From positions 1 through 64,000 of the forward strand of contig NZ_JAJLLW010000003.1 of the NCBI RefSeq assembly GCF_020991005.1: a stretch of 64,000 bases of DNA, read 5' to 3'. The stretch's first letter is position 1. Every line of letters begins with the position of its first letter. This DNA comes from Halomonas sp. CUBES01. GTDB taxonomy: Bacteria > Pseudomonadota > Gammaproteobacteria > Pseudomonadales > Halomonadaceae. The notes below the pieces were generated by a model. The model did no database searches. It saw only the letters and a program-made list of their open reading frames with translations, and was not told the origin of the DNA. This document shows positions 34,049 to 43,706 of this stretch, piece by piece. The translations under genes were made by a program, and so were the position numbers.

Positions 34049-36328
34049 GTGAAAAGCAAAACGTCCATGCTTGAGGTGCTGCGACGCGTTATTCAGGAAG
34101 TGAATGGCGCGAAAAACCTGGATGCCGCCCTGGCCACAATGGTGCGGCGCATTCGCAAAGCGATGCAAACCGATGTGTGCTCTTTTTATCTCTACGATAA
34201 AGAGCTGGAATCGCTGGTGCTGATGGAAACCATCGGTCTGCGCACCCAGGCTGTCGGGCAGGTGGTGCTTCCGCTGGGTGAGGGTCTGGTGGGGCTGGTC
34301 GCCAAGCGCAGCGAACCGCTCAATCTCGAAGATGCCCAGTCTCACCCGCAGTTCCGTTATTTTGAAGCCACCGGCGAAGAACGCTACTCGAGCTTTCTCG
34401 GCGTGCCCATCATCCACCAGCGCCTCATGCTGGGTGTGCTGGTGGTTCAGCAGGCGGAAAAACGTCAGTACGACGATGAAGACGAAGCCTTTCTGGTGAC
34501 CATGGCGGCGCAGCTGGCGGGCGTCCTGGCGCATGCCCTGGCGACCGGCAACCTGAATCGGCGCGCCTTGCCCAGCGGCCAGACGATGTTCAAGGGCGTG
34601 GCGGCCTCCCCGGGGATGGCAATGGGCGAGGCGGTGGTGATTACGCCGCCGTCGGATCTCAACAGCGTGCCAGATCTCGTCCCCAGCGATGAGGACTTCG
34701 AGGTCGCGCGGTTAAAAGAGGCGATCGGCAAGACACGCAATGAAATTCGGGCGGCGGCCGAGCGGCTGGTCAATCGTATCTCGACCCAGGAACTGGCGCT
34801 GTTCGACGTTTACCAGCAAATGCTCGGTGAAGCAGCGCTGTCCGAGGAGGTCGAGAAGCGCATCCGCGAAGGGCAGTGGGCGCCCGGCGCATTGGCCGAT
34901 GTGGTGCGTCGCCATGTGCAATACCTGGAGCGCGTGGACGATAATTATCTGCGCGAGCGGGCGGCGGATATCCGCGACCTGGGGCGCCGCGTGCTGGCTC
35001 ATCTGCAGGAGGACTCCCCCTCGACCCCTGAGACCTACCCCGATAACGCGATTCTGGTCGGCGATGAAATCAGCGTGGCGATGCTGGGCGAGGTGCCCCG
35101 GGATAAACTCAAAGGGCTGGTGTCGGTGCGCGGTTCAAGCACCTCCCACGTGGCGATTGTCGCTCGCGCCATGGGGATTCCCACCGTGCTTGGCATGGTC
35201 GACTTGCCGCTACCTCGACTGTCGGGCGCGCCGGTCGTGCTCGACGGCCATCGGGGACGGCTGTTTGTGCGCCCGGCCCCTGAGCTCAAGGCCCGCTATG
35301 AAAGCCTGATTGCCGAGGAAGACGCGCTTAGCGAGCTGTTGGCCCACGAGCAGGACCTGCCCAGCGAAACGCCCGACGGCCACGACATGCCCTTGATGGT
35401 TAACACCGGATTGGCAGTCGATGCCGCAGCGCTACTCAAGAGTCGCATCAGCGGGGTGGGGCTGTATCGTACCGAAGTGCCGTTCATGATTACCGAGCGC
35501 TTCCCCGGTGAGAAAGAGCAGACTCGTCTGTACCGTGATCAGTTGGAAAGCTTTTCGCCGCTGCCGGTGGTCATGCGTACCCTGGATATTGGCGGCGACA
35601 AGGATCTGCCGTACTTCCCCATCGAAGAAGCTAACCCGTTTTTAGGCTGGCGCGGCATGCGGGTGACTCTGGATCACCCGGAAGTGCTGATGGTGCAGCT
35701 GCGGGCGATGCTGAAAGCGTCCCGTGAGCTCGACAACCTCTACGTGCTGTTCCCCATGATCACCAATGTGGAGGAGGTGGACGAGGCGCTGCGACTGCTT
35801 GATCGTGCGATTCTGGAACTAGGGGAAGAGGGCATTGACGTCGAACGCCCCAAGGTGGGCGTGATGATCGAAGTGCCGGCCACCATTTACCAGATGGATG
35901 CGCTGGCCAAACGGGTGGATTTTTTCTCGGTCGGCAGCAATGACCTGACCCAGTACCTGTTGGCAGTGGATCGCAACAATCCGCGCGTCTCCAGCCTTTA
36001 CGACGCGCTGCACCCCGCCTTGTTGGGTGCCTTGCAGGAACTCTCCCAGGACGCCTCACGGCTCAAGAAGCCCATTTCGCTTTGCGGCGAGCTGGCGGGT
36101 GACCCGGCCGGCGCGCTCCTGCTGATGGCGATGGGGTTCACCAGCCTGTCGATGAATGCCCCCAGCCTGCCCAAGGTGCGCGCGGCGATTCGCCGTGTGT
36201 CGCTCAAGGATGCCCAGCAGCTGCTGTCGGAAGTGATGCTACTGGACACGCCTGCCCAGGTGCACATGCATCTCGATAAACGCATGGACGACTGGCAGCT
36301 TTCCCATTTGCTTCCCCCGCGAGACTAG
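34049..36328 (+). CDS. ptsP: PTS-Ntr enzyme I (PtsP)
   Basis: Transfers phosphate from PEP to NPr in the nitrogen-related PTS. Domain order is an N-terminal GAF domain (about 15-150, regulatory, binds glutamine or 2-oxoglutarate in relatives), an enzyme I N-domain, the phosphohistidine region GSSTSHVAIVARAMGIP near 365, and a PEP-binding TIM barrel to the end (SVGSNDLTQYLLAVDRNN). The GTG at 34049 has GAGG 9 nt upstream. The ATG at 34067 fits family starts better but lacks a ribosome site, so the start is uncertain by 6 residues. Confidence 0.95.
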   Translation: MKSKTSMLEVLRRVIQEVNGAKNLDAALATMVRRIRKAMQTDVCSFYLYDKELESLVLMETIGLRTQAVGQVVLPLGEGLVGLVAKRSEPLNLEDAQSHPQFRYFEATGEERYSSFLGVPIIHQRLMLGVLVVQQAEKRQYDDEDEAFLVTMAAQLAGVLAHALATGNLNRRALPSGQTMFKGVAASPGMAMGEAVVITPPSDLNSVPDLVPSDEDFEVARLKEAIGKTRNEIRAAAERLVNRISTQELALFDVYQQMLGEAALSEEVEKRIREGQWAPGALADVVRRHVQYLERVDDNYLRERAADIRDLGRRVLAHLQEDSPSTPETYPDNAILVGDEISVAMLGEVPRDKLKGLVSVRGSSTSHVAIVARAMGIPTVLGMVDLPLPRLSGAPVVLDGHRGRLFVRPAPELKARYESLIAEEDALSELLAHEQDLPSETPDGHDMPLMVNTGLAVDAAALLKSRISGVGLYRTEVPFMITERFPGEKEQTRLYRDQLESFSPLPVVMRTLDIGGDKDLPYFPIEEANPFLGWRGMRVTLDHPEVLMVQLRAMLKASRELDNLYVLFPMITNVEEVDEALRLLDRAILELGEEGIDVERPKVGVMIEVPATIYQMDALAKRVDFFSVGSNDLTQYLLAVDRNNPRVSSLYDALHPALLGALQELSQDASRLKKPISLCGELAGDPAGALLLMAMGFTSLSMNAPSLPKVRAAIRRVSLKDAQQLLSEVMLLDTPAQVHMHLDKRMDDWQLSHLLPPRD

Positions 36329-36344
36329 CCTTTTGTGACAGGGC

Positions 36345-37115
36345 TCACCGCTCGCAAGGGATGGTGAGTGTCGTGTCCCCTTCGAAGGTGCCCCCGGGGC
36401 CAAAGCGCTGCTCGGTAATGTCGATCTCGCCATCGCGGGCAAGCGATAGCCAGGTGGTGGCCCGGGTGCCGTAGCGTTCGCCGACGATAAACGCGGCCGA
36501 TAGCTGATGCTCAAGCTCTCTGCCCACGCCGGTGTCTGGTAGTGCACTGACCGGCGCTGTCCGGGGGTCCTTGAAAGCGGGCAGCGTTGGATCAGGAAAC
36601 TGCAGCGGATCCGTCTGCGTCAGCGCCGCCTTCACGGACTGCAATTTTGGCCATGGGGTATCGAGCGCTGCATTGGACAGCCCGTGGACGCCCGGCGATA
36701 CCTGCCAAAGCGACAGCTGTTCGCGGCCGCGGTGCAGGTACCACAGCTGATCCGGGGTGGCGACCAGCAGGTTGAAGCCCGCGTACTTGGCAGCCTCACC
36801 CTCGGCAAGCTGGTCAAGCCAGGCGGCGATGTCGTCGCATTCCAGTGCCTGACTGACCAGATGCCCGCGACTGGGTGCCCCTGGTGCCGTCACCAACGCC
36901 GGGTCGCGGACATTGGTCAGCGTCGCGACCCGTCCCTGGCGATTGGTCGCCAGCCAGCTTCCGCCGGCTTCCAGGTCGCGCCCGCCGACCAGATGAGGCG
37001 CATCGTCCCAGGCAGCGAGCGGGGCAGTAGGGCGCGCATGAAACTCATCGCGGTTACCCATCAGCTGCAAGGGCACGGCAGATCCTGGCTGCCAACGAAA
37101 AGCGATTAAACACAT
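36345..37115 (-). CDS. NRDE (TANGO2-like) family protein
   Basis: Protein of 256 residues starting with the conserved MCLIAFRW and the name-giving GNRDEFHARPT near residue 20. The region GGRDLEAGGSWLATN is also typical. Cys2 as a possible N-terminal nucleophile recalls Ntn-hydrolase folds. The cellular role is unclear. The human relative TANGO2 has been tied to haem or lipid handling. It converges on ptsP. Confidence 0.9.
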   Translation of the reverse strand: MCLIAFRWQPGSAVPLQLMGNRDEFHARPTAPLAAWDDAPHLVGGRDLEAGGSWLATNRQGRVATLTNVRDPALVTAPGAPSRGHLVSQALECDDIAAWLDQLAEGEAAKYAGFNLLVATPDQLWYLHRGREQLSLWQVSPGVHGLSNAALDTPWPKLQSVKAALTQTDPLQFPDPTLPAFKDPRTAPVSALPDTGVGRELEHQLSAAFIVGERYGTRATTWLSLARDGEIDITEQRFGPGGTFEGDTTLTIPCER

Positions 37116-37305
37116 AGAGGGCTCATTGTCCGGTTGGCGAGTGGCGTGGAGATTGTCAGCACCAGCGGATGCATGACACTCCAGGCGTGTCGACGTACAC
37201 TTGATGCGGTCATTTCCTACAATAACGCATGTGGTGAAACAAATGCGTCCCGCAAGGGTGACGCATACGCCTGTGATGCTTGGCCAGAGAGGAAGGCGCT
37301 ATTAT

Positions 37306-38469
37306 ATGCAACGCAACCAGCGAGAACACGTCTGGAACATGCTGATGTGGCCCGTGCTGTGGCCATTATTGCTGGTGCAGGCTGCCTTGGTGACGCTCTG
37401 TTTACTGGTGGTCTGGCTGGTGGGCTGGATGTCGCCCGACTATGCGTCCTGGAGCCTGTCGCTTTGGCTTATGCTGGCGCTGCTGGCGGGTAGCAGCTTG
37501 AACGTGGCGACATTCTTGATGTTGATCAAGTCGCGTGCCAAGCATCAGGAGGCGCGTCTGGCTCAGCAGATAGCCGAGCTTGAGCAGCATGTGCAGGCGC
37601 TCTCTGACCAGGCTGCCATCAGCGTTCCACCGCAGGCGCAGGTGGGGGGCGAGAACACGGCCGTCGTGCCGACGACGCGCCTGATGCACGTTAACCAGGG
37701 GCTGTCCAGCCTGATTGCATCCCTTGCAGACGTTTCGACACCTTCGGCGGGGCCGCAGGCAGAGGATAGCGCCAAGACCCTGCTGGATGACCTTCACCAT
37801 CAGCAGCGACAGGTCAGGCATTTGCTGGCGGGACGTGACCGGGCCCGTGAGGAGTCGCGCCTCAAGTCCGAGTATCTAGGCTTGCTGCAGCGCGAAACCG
37901 ACGAGTTGTTTGACCACTTGAGCAAGCAGTTGCACACGCGTCTCAGCGAAGACTGCCGGGCCAATCTGCTCGAGGTTCGTGAACGTATTGCCGATATCCG
38001 CGCGCTGTTGATGAACCTGGTTCAGCACCGTGACCTCCCAAGCGGGTCTGACACCCTGCCGGTGGCGGCTTCGCTGCGCGTGCTGGTGGTGGACGACGGC
38101 CCGGTCAACCTGATGCTGGCGCGTCAGGTGCTCGAGAACCATGGCCTTTACGTTGAGGGCGTCAGTAGCGGTGAACAGGCGCTGGCGCGGCAGCAGCAAA
38201 CCTTTTTCGATCTCGTCTTCATGGATATCTTCATGCCAACGCTCAGCGGGCTTGAAACCGCGCGCCGTTGGCGAGCGTTTGAAAGCGCCCAGGAAAGCCG
38301 CAAGAGCGTGCTCGTGGCGCTGACCGCGAATGCGGATAACATGGGGCGTGAGGAGTGCTTTGAGGCGGGCCTTGATGACCTGCTGATCAAGCCGTACCAG
38401 CCTGAAACCTTGCTGGGTATCATGACGACCTGGTTTCCCGGCACCGATGGGGCATCGACCGCCCGATGA
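37306..38469 (+). CDS. Membrane-tethered receiver-domain protein without kinase or output domain
   Basis: Protein of 387 residues. Two transmembrane segments near 12-35 and 45-68 precede a coiled coil (RAKHQEARLAQQIAELEQHV), a helical linker to about 255, and a C-terminal receiver domain (LRVLVVDDGPVNLMLARQ). The receiver keeps the phospho-accepting D307 in FMDIFMP and K362 in LIKPYQ. I see no HisKA, ATPase, Hpt or DNA-binding domain. The layout recalls hybrid kinases such as BarA/GacS with the kinase deleted. A GAGGAAGG site supports the ATG at 37306. It overlaps the TauE gene by 4 nt. It could be a phosphate sink or scaffold, which is inference. Confidence 0.82.
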   Translation: MQRNQREHVWNMLMWPVLWPLLLVQAALVTLCLLVVWLVGWMSPDYASWSLSLWLMLALLAGSSLNVATFLMLIKSRAKHQEARLAQQIAELEQHVQALSDQAAISVPPQAQVGGENTAVVPTTRLMHVNQGLSSLIASLADVSTPSAGPQAEDSAKTLLDDLHHQQRQVRHLLAGRDRAREESRLKSEYLGLLQRETDELFDHLSKQLHTRLSEDCRANLLEVRERIADIRALLMNLVQHRDLPSGSDTLPVAASLRVLVVDDGPVNLMLARQVLENHGLYVEGVSSGEQALARQQQTFFDLVFMDIFMPTLSGLETARRWRAFESAQESRKSVLVALTANADNMGREECFEAGLDDLLIKPYQPETLLGIMTTWFPGTDGASTAR

Positions 38470-39269
38470 GCGTATTGGCGATGTCGGTGCTCGGGTACCT
38501 GCTGCTTGGCGTCGTGGCGGGCACCCTGGCAGGTCTCTTCGGTATCGGCGGTGGACTGCTCATCGTCCCGGCATTGGTCGTGGCGTTCACCTTCCAGGGC
38601 TTCGCGCCCGAGGTGGTGATGCACCTCGCCATTGGTACGTCGCTGGCCACCATCGTGGTCACCGGTGCGTCGTCGGCGCTGGGTCACTGGCAACGGGGCA
38701 GTATCCACCTGCCGTGGTTGATGGCACTGCTGCCGGGGTTGATGGCAGGCGCGATTGTCGGCGTACTGGTGGCCGGCCAGCTGTCGGGGCCGCTATTGGG
38801 CACGTTGTTTGGCCTGTTTGTGCTCGCGATTGCCGTTAAAATGGCCGTCGGGTTTGGCGCCGTCAGCCGTCAGGTCACGCCACCCCCTGGCTACGCGATG
38901 ATAATCGCCGGGGGTGTCATTGGCGGCGTTTCGGCGCTGTTCGGCATTGGCGGCGCCACCATGGCCGTGCCCTGGCTGTCGCGGTGTGGCGCTAGCCTGA
39001 CGCGAGCGGTGGGAACCTCCGCCGCCTGCGGTGTTCCCATTGCACTATTGGGGGCCGCGACCTTTATCTGGATGGGGTGGGGACATCCTCAGCTGCCTGA
39101 CTGGACGACCGGGTATGTGATGTGGCCGGCGTTTATCGCCGTGGTCATGACGAGCGTTCCCTTTGCTCGTGTGGGGGTTCGTCTGGCGCACCGTTTGCCC
39201 AGCCACGTGTTGCGCTGGGCCTTTGCCGCCCTGCTGGCCGTGGTGGGGCTCAAGTTTTTGTTGAGCTAG
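38466..39269 (+). CDS. TauE/SafE-family sulfite/sulfonate-type exporter
   Basis: Membrane protein of 267 residues with about eight transmembrane segments in two halves, each starting with a glycine-rich motif (AGLFGIGGGLLIVPALV near 23-39 and SALFGIGGATMAVPWL near 157-172). The family exports sulfite, sulfoacetate or related anions. It overlaps the receiver gene as ATGA and precedes lgt by 39 nt. The substrate here is not known. Confidence 0.92.
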   Translation: MSVLAMSVLGYLLLGVVAGTLAGLFGIGGGLLIVPALVVAFTFQGFAPEVVMHLAIGTSLATIVVTGASSALGHWQRGSIHLPWLMALLPGLMAGAIVGVLVAGQLSGPLLGTLFGLFVLAIAVKMAVGFGAVSRQVTPPPGYAMIIAGGVIGGVSALFGIGGATMAVPWLSRCGASLTRAVGTSAACGVPIALLGAATFIWMGWGHPQLPDWTTGYVMWPAFIAVVMTSVPFARVGVRLAHRLPSHVLRWAFAALLAVVGLKFLLS

Positions 39270-39308
39270 TTGGATTTTTCAAGCACAGACACCTTCAAGA
39301 GAGCCTAG

Positions 39309-40127
39309 ATGATTAACTATCCCACCATCGACCCCGTTGCCATTGCCATCGGGCCGCTGCAAGTCCACTGGTACGGGCTGATGTATGTCGTCGGCTTTGT
39401 CGCCGCCTGGTGGCTGGGGTGCCGTCGCGCGGCGCGCATCGGCCTGAGCCGCGACGATATCGGCGACCTGCTGTTTTACTGTGCCATTGGGGTCGTGGCA
39501 GGGGGACGCTTGGGCTACGCCCTGTTTTACGGGTTGGATCAGTGGGCCGCCGACCCGCTATGGGTGTTCAAGGTCTGGGATGGCGGTATGAGTTTCCATG
39601 GCGGGTTGATCGGCGTATTCCTCGCCGCCTGGTTGTTTGCCCGGCGCAAGCAGTTGGCACTGTTCACGCTCACGGACTTTGTTGCCCCCCTGGCGCCTAT
39701 CGGCCTGGGCGCCGGGCGGATCGGTAATTTTATTAACCACGAACTGCCCGGGCGTGTGACCTCGCTCCCCTGGGGGATGCCGTTTCCTGGCATGGGGCCG
39801 GCACCGCGCCACCCGTCTGCGCTTTACGAGGCGTTGCTCGAAGGTCTCGTGCTGTTTTGCATCCTCTGGTGGGCATCGGCCGAGCCCAAGGCCCGTGGCT
39901 TCATGTCGGGTGTGTTCCTGCTGTGTTACGGCGTTTTCCGCTTCCTGGTGGAGTTTGTCCGCATGCCGGATGCCCACATCGGTTTTGTCGCCTTTGGCTG
40001 GGTGACCATGGGGATGGTGCTGACGCTGCCCATGATCGCGCTGGGCGCTGCCATGATCGCCTGGTCGCGCCAGCAGCCGGTAGATGCGGTGAGCGGGAAC
40101 CAAGCAGACGTAAGCGGGAAGCGGTGA
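39309..40127 (+). CDS. lgt: Prolipoprotein diacylglyceryl transferase
   Basis: Attaches diacylglycerol to the lipobox Cys of prolipoproteins in the inner membrane. It has 272 residues and seven transmembrane segments. The family signature GRIGNFINHELPGR contains the essential Arg. The catalytic-region motif MSFHGGLIGVF is near 98-108. The lgt-thyA-folA order that follows is common in gammaproteobacteria. Confidence 0.97.
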   Translation: MINYPTIDPVAIAIGPLQVHWYGLMYVVGFVAAWWLGCRRAARIGLSRDDIGDLLFYCAIGVVAGGRLGYALFYGLDQWAADPLWVFKVWDGGMSFHGGLIGVFLAAWLFARRKQLALFTLTDFVAPLAPIGLGAGRIGNFINHELPGRVTSLPWGMPFPGMGPAPRHPSALYEALLEGLVLFCILWWASAEPKARGFMSGVFLLCYGVFRFLVEFVRMPDAHIGFVAFGWVTMGMVLTLPMIALGAAMIAWSRQQPVDAVSGNQADVSGKR

Positions 40128-40177
40128 GTGGCTGTCTGTTAGATAGCTGTTCACACGTATAGAATAGAAATGAACCG

Positions 40178-41026
40178 ATGACACAAGCTGGGATTAACGT
40201 GACTGCAACGACGCCGATGAACGAGGCACTCGAACAGCCCTACCTCGACCTGATGCAAACCGTGCTGGATCAGGGAGACGACCGCCACGACCGCACCGGG
40301 GTGGGCACCCGTTCGGTGTTTGGCCACCAGATGCGCTTTGATCTGTCGCGCGGCTTTCCGCTGTTGACGACCAAAAAGCTGCATGTGCGCTCCATCATCC
40401 ACGAGCTGCTGTGGTTCCTGAAGGGCGACACCAACATTGCCTACCTGAAGGATAACGGGGTGCGTATCTGGGACGAGTGGGCGGACGAAAACGGCGACCT
40501 GGGGCCGGTTTATGGTTATCAGTGGCGTAGCTGGCCCGACCCCAGAGGTGGCAGCGTCGACCAGATCGCCAATGTGCTGGAGCAGATTCGTACCTCGCCC
40601 CAGTCGCGTCGGCTGATCGTCTCGGCATGGAACCCGGCGCTGGTCGATGAGATGCAGCTGCCGCCGTGCCATTGCCTGTTTCAATTCTACGTCGCCAACG
40701 GCCGGCTTTCCTGTCAGCTTTACCAGCGCAGCGCGGATATTTTCCTGGGCGTGCCGTTCAATATTGCCAGCTACGCCTTGCTGCTGAGCATGGTGGCCCA
40801 GGTCACAGGGCTTGAACCCGGCGAGTTTGTGCATACCCTGGGCGATGCCCACCTTTACAGCAATCACCTGGAGCAGGCCAGGGAGCAGCTCGGCCGCACC
40901 CCCACGGCGCCGCCAGCGCTGCACTTGAACCCCCAGGTAAGCAACCTTTTCGACTTCCGGTTCGATGATATCGATATCGTCGATTATCATCCCCAGCCGC
41001 ATATCAAAGCCGAGGTGGCGGTATGA
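40178..41026 (+). CDS. thyA: Thymidylate synthase
   Basis: Makes dTMP from dUMP with methylene-THF as donor. It has 282 residues, with about 18 extra at the N terminus compared with E. coli. The nucleophile Cys lies in [11 protein letters not shown], the phosphate-binding Arg in [12 protein letters not shown], and [18 protein letters not shown] is unchanged. The ribosome site for ATG 40178 is weak. A GTG at 40199 with GGGA upstream is another possible start. It overlaps folA as ATGA. Confidence 0.97.
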   Translation: MTQAGINVTATTPMNEALEQPYLDLMQTVLDQGDDRHDRTGVGTRSVFGHQMRFDLSRGFPLLTTKKLHVRSIIHELLWFLKGDTNIAYLKDNGVRIWDEWADENGDLGPVYGYQWRSWPDPRGGSVDQIANVLEQIRTSPQSRRLIVSAWNPALVDEMQLPPCHCLFQFYVANGRLSCQLYQRSADIFLGVPFNIASYALLLSMVAQVTGLEPGEFVHTLGDAHLYSNHLEQAREQLGRTPTAPPALHLNPQVSNLFDFRFDDIDIVDYHPQPHIKAEVAV

Positions 41027-41574
41027 GTCAGGCCTCTTCTCAGTTGGATACGCACGTCGACCCCCTCGTGCCCGTTGCCATGATGGTGGCAATGGCCAAC
41101 AACCGCGTCATTGGGGTCGACGGCCAGCTCCCCTGGTACCTGCCGGAGGATCTCAAGTTCTTCAAGCGAATGACCCAGGCCAAACCGCTGGTGATGGGGC
41201 GCAAGACCTTTGCCTCGATCGGCAAGCCATTGCCTAACCGATTGAATATCGTGGTGACGCGACAGCAGGACTTTGCCCACGAAGGCGTCCGGGTGTGCCA
41301 TGACCTGCCGTCTGCGCTGGCGCTTGCCGACCAGCAGGCAACGATCGAGGCGGCCGAAGAAATCATGGTGATGGGGGGCGGCGAGATCTATCGCCAGGCC
41401 ATGCCCTATGCCACGCGGCTTTATGTCACGGAAGTTGACATGGAGGTGCAAGGTGATGCGTACTTCCCTCCCATAGATTCAAACGAGTGGCGTGAAACCC
41501 AGCGCATTGCCGGGCAGCCAAATGAACAGCAGCCGGATTATGCGTTTGTTACCTACGAGCGCATCGAGGCCTAG
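41023..41574 (+). CDS. folA: Dihydrofolate reductase
   Basis: Reduces dihydrofolate, the by-product of ThyA, so the overlap of the two genes makes functional sense. It has 183 residues including an N-terminal extension of about 16 (E. coli 159). The core starts at [14 protein letters not shown], followed by [23 protein letters not shown] and [11 protein letters not shown]. The key acidic residue is the Glu in LPEDLKFF. No resistance change can be judged from sequence alone. Confidence 0.96.
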   Translation: MSQASSQLDTHVDPLVPVAMMVAMANNRVIGVDGQLPWYLPEDLKFFKRMTQAKPLVMGRKTFASIGKPLPNRLNIVVTRQQDFAHEGVRVCHDLPSALALADQQATIEAAEEIMVMGGGEIYRQAMPYATRLYVTEVDMEVQGDAYFPPIDSNEWRETQRIAGQPNEQQPDYAFVTYERIEA

Positions 41575-41600
41575 GCCTGCGAAGGGAAGGAGAGCCTTGG

Positions 41601-42290
41601 ATGTCGATAAGCCCTGAGTCAGAAAGCCCCAGACAGCTATTAGACGATCTGGAGCGGCGTTGGGAGATCGCCCAGGCTGAGCTAATAACGCTGCGTGAAG
41701 AAAACGCCGAGCTGAGGCGGTTGCTTGCTCAGGCGCAGGAGGGGGCGTCATCGCAAACGAGCGATGGCGATGCGTTACCCGTGGAGCCCGCTGAAAAAGA
41801 CGAGCCGCCTTCGCCCCATGCGCTTCTGGAACAATGGTATCAGCGCTACCCGGAGGCGTTCTTCAAGGGGCACACCCAACCGCTGAAGGTGGGGATTCAT
41901 CATGATCTCGCGGCGTGCGAGCCCTGGTCAGGCAAGCTTATCCGCCGCGCCCTGGCCAACTACGTCAACCTGCCGCGCTACGTAAAATCGGTGCGCGAAG
42001 GCGCCAGGCGGATAGACCTGGCGGGCAACGATGCCGGCGTGGTAGACGCTGAAGCCGCCCGTCACGCCGCCGAAAAGCGCGCTCAACAGGCGGCCGCCAC
42101 CCCCGTCGAGCGATCCAGGCGAAAGCAAGGGGGGCAGTCCAGCCCTAAAGCCACCAGCCCCCAGAAAAAAGCGCCGTCGCCCAAGACCGTGAAAGCTGAA
42201 AAAACGCCGTCCGAGCCTGACTTGTCCGAGAAATCACTCAGCCTGGAAGATAAGTTGCTGGGTTTGAAACAGAAATTTCAAAGCCGTTAA
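41601..42290 (+). CDS. proQ: ProQ/FinO-family RNA chaperone
   Basis: RNA-binding protein of 229 residues. The N-terminal ~45 residues form a coiled coil (LLDDLERRWEIAQAELITLREE). The ProQ/FinO domain covers about 70-165 (PLKVGIHHDL, LANYVNLPRYVKSVREGARRIDL). The tail is rich in Lys, Pro and Ser. ProQ proteins stabilise sRNAs and mRNA 3' ends. The N-terminal coil is unlike E. coli ProQ and might promote self-association. It lies 26 nt after folA. Confidence 0.9.
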   Translation: MSISPESESPRQLLDDLERRWEIAQAELITLREENAELRRLLAQAQEGASSQTSDGDALPVEPAEKDEPPSPHALLEQWYQRYPEAFFKGHTQPLKVGIHHDLAACEPWSGKLIRRALANYVNLPRYVKSVREGARRIDLAGNDAGVVDAEAARHAAEKRAQQAAATPVERSRRKQGGQSSPKATSPQKKAPSPKTVKAEKTPSEPDLSEKSLSLEDKLLGLKQKFQSR

Positions 42291-42553
42291 GACCGCCTCA
42301 AATGGGTGTGGTTCCAAAAAAAAGCGCGAATAATAAAAAAACACTGTTTTTTTCTATTGCGTTCCTCGGAATCCCGGTATAGAGTTTGCCTTGCGAGCAT
42401 TGGACTATAACAAGGCTTAGTTGAGGAAATGCCGCATTGAGCCGTGTGCCAAGCACTCGGCAAATGAAAAAAGAGCATACCCAGCAAGCCGACTGTCGAC
42501 CGCAGGTCGAACAGAAACGATCGAAACAGTAAGCTAGTTAAGGAACCTACACC

Positions 42554-43621
42554 ATGAAAAAGACACTTTTAGCAACTGCTATCGCCGGTGCGGCCTTCGC
42601 CTCTGGCGCCCAGGCAGCGACCGTTTACAACGAAGACGGCACCAAGCTTGATCTGTACGGCAACATCCAGATCGCTTACTACAGCGTGAATGACGCCAAC
42701 GGCGATGCTCAAGACGGTATCCAGGACAATGGTACCACTTTCGGCTTCGCCGCTGAGCATGCCATCACGCGCGATCTGACCGGTTACCTCAAGCTTGAGC
42801 TTGACGACATCAAAGCCGACGAAATGGCGACTGCCACTGATGACAGCGACGCTGGCGACACCGCCTTTGTTGGTCTGAAAGGCAACTTTGGTGACGTTCG
42901 TCTGGGTTCTTACGACCAGCTGATCGACGACTGGATTCAGGATCCGATCACCAACAATGAAGGCTTTGACGTAAGCGACTCCACTTCCGCTCACGGTAAC
43001 GGCGCTGACCAGCAGACTGACAAGGTAACCTATACCTCTCCGTCATTCGGTGGCGTGCAGTTTGCGGTAGGTACCCAGTACAAAGGCGACGTCGACTCTG
43101 CCGACAGCGGCGTTGACCAGGGCAGCAGCAACGCCTCCTTCTTCGGTGGCGCCAAGTACACCGCTGGCGCGTTCTCTATCGCCGCTGTATACGACAACCT
43201 GGATAACACCGTTTATGCAGACGCTAACGGCGACGTTGACAGTGTTGGCGACCAGTACGGCATCACCGGTCAGTACACCATCGATACGCTGCGTCTTTCT
43301 GCCAAGGTTGAGCGTTTCGACTCTGACATCAGCGACGGCGACTCCACCAACTTCTATGCTGTCGGCGCACGTTACGGCTACGGTAACGGCGACATCTACG
43401 GTGCTTACCAGTACATCGACGTTGGCTCCGGTACTTTCCTGAGCGAACTGGATGAGTCTCTTCAGGGCGACCAAGATCGTGACGAGACCTACAACGAAGT
43501 AATCCTGGGCGCTACATACAACATCTCTGACGCGATGTACACCTGGGTCGAAGGCGCACTTCGTGACAAGCCGAACGACGAAGGCGACGGCGTTGGTGTA
43601 GGTGTAACCTACCTGTTCTAA
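42554..43621 (+). CDS. Acidic general porin
   Basis: Outer-membrane beta-barrel of 355 residues. The signal peptide is MKKTLLATAIAGAAFASGAQA, cut by family rule after QA at residue 21. The mature protein has the 16-strand Gram-negative porin pattern (LDLYGNIQIAYYS at the start, GATYNIS and VGVTYLF at the end, finishing in Phe as needed for barrel assembly). It is very rich in Asp and Glu, typical of a halophile's surface. The unusually even codon use suggests high expression. AAGGA precedes the ATG. The 263-nt upstream gap is AT-rich and must hold the promoter, but I could not pick a well-spaced one. Confidence 0.94.
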   Translation: MKKTLLATAIAGAAFASGAQAATVYNEDGTKLDLYGNIQIAYYSVNDANGDAQDGIQDNGTTFGFAAEHAITRDLTGYLKLELDDIKADEMATATDDSDAGDTAFVGLKGNFGDVRLGSYDQLIDDWIQDPITNNEGFDVSDSTSAHGNGADQQTDKVTYTSPSFGGVQFAVGTQYKGDVDSADSGVDQGSSNASFFGGAKYTAGAFSIAAVYDNLDNTVYADANGDVDSVGDQYGITGQYTIDTLRLSAKVERFDSDISDGDSTNFYAVGARYGYGNGDIYGAYQYIDVGSGTFLSELDESLQGDQDRDETYNEVILGATYNISDAMYTWVEGALRDKPNDEGDGVGVGVTYLF

Positions 43622-43660
43622 ATCCTGCCAGGGCTAATACTAGCCCCAGGGTTTACATAG

Positions 43661-43687
43661 AGCCGGCCCCATGGGGTCGGCTTTTTT
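43661..43687 (+). terminator. Terminator after the porin gene
   Basis: AGCCGGCCCC (43661-43670) pairs with GGGGTCGGCT (43673-43682), one G-T pair, followed by a run of T. Confidence 0.9.
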
Positions 43688-43706
43688 GCTTACTAGGTGA
43701 ATGCTT

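Noticed and set aside
42291..42553. Porin promoter candidates (TTGCGT/TATAGA and TTGCCT/TATAAC)
   Set aside because: Spacers of 15 and 14 nt are too short to support either by eye.
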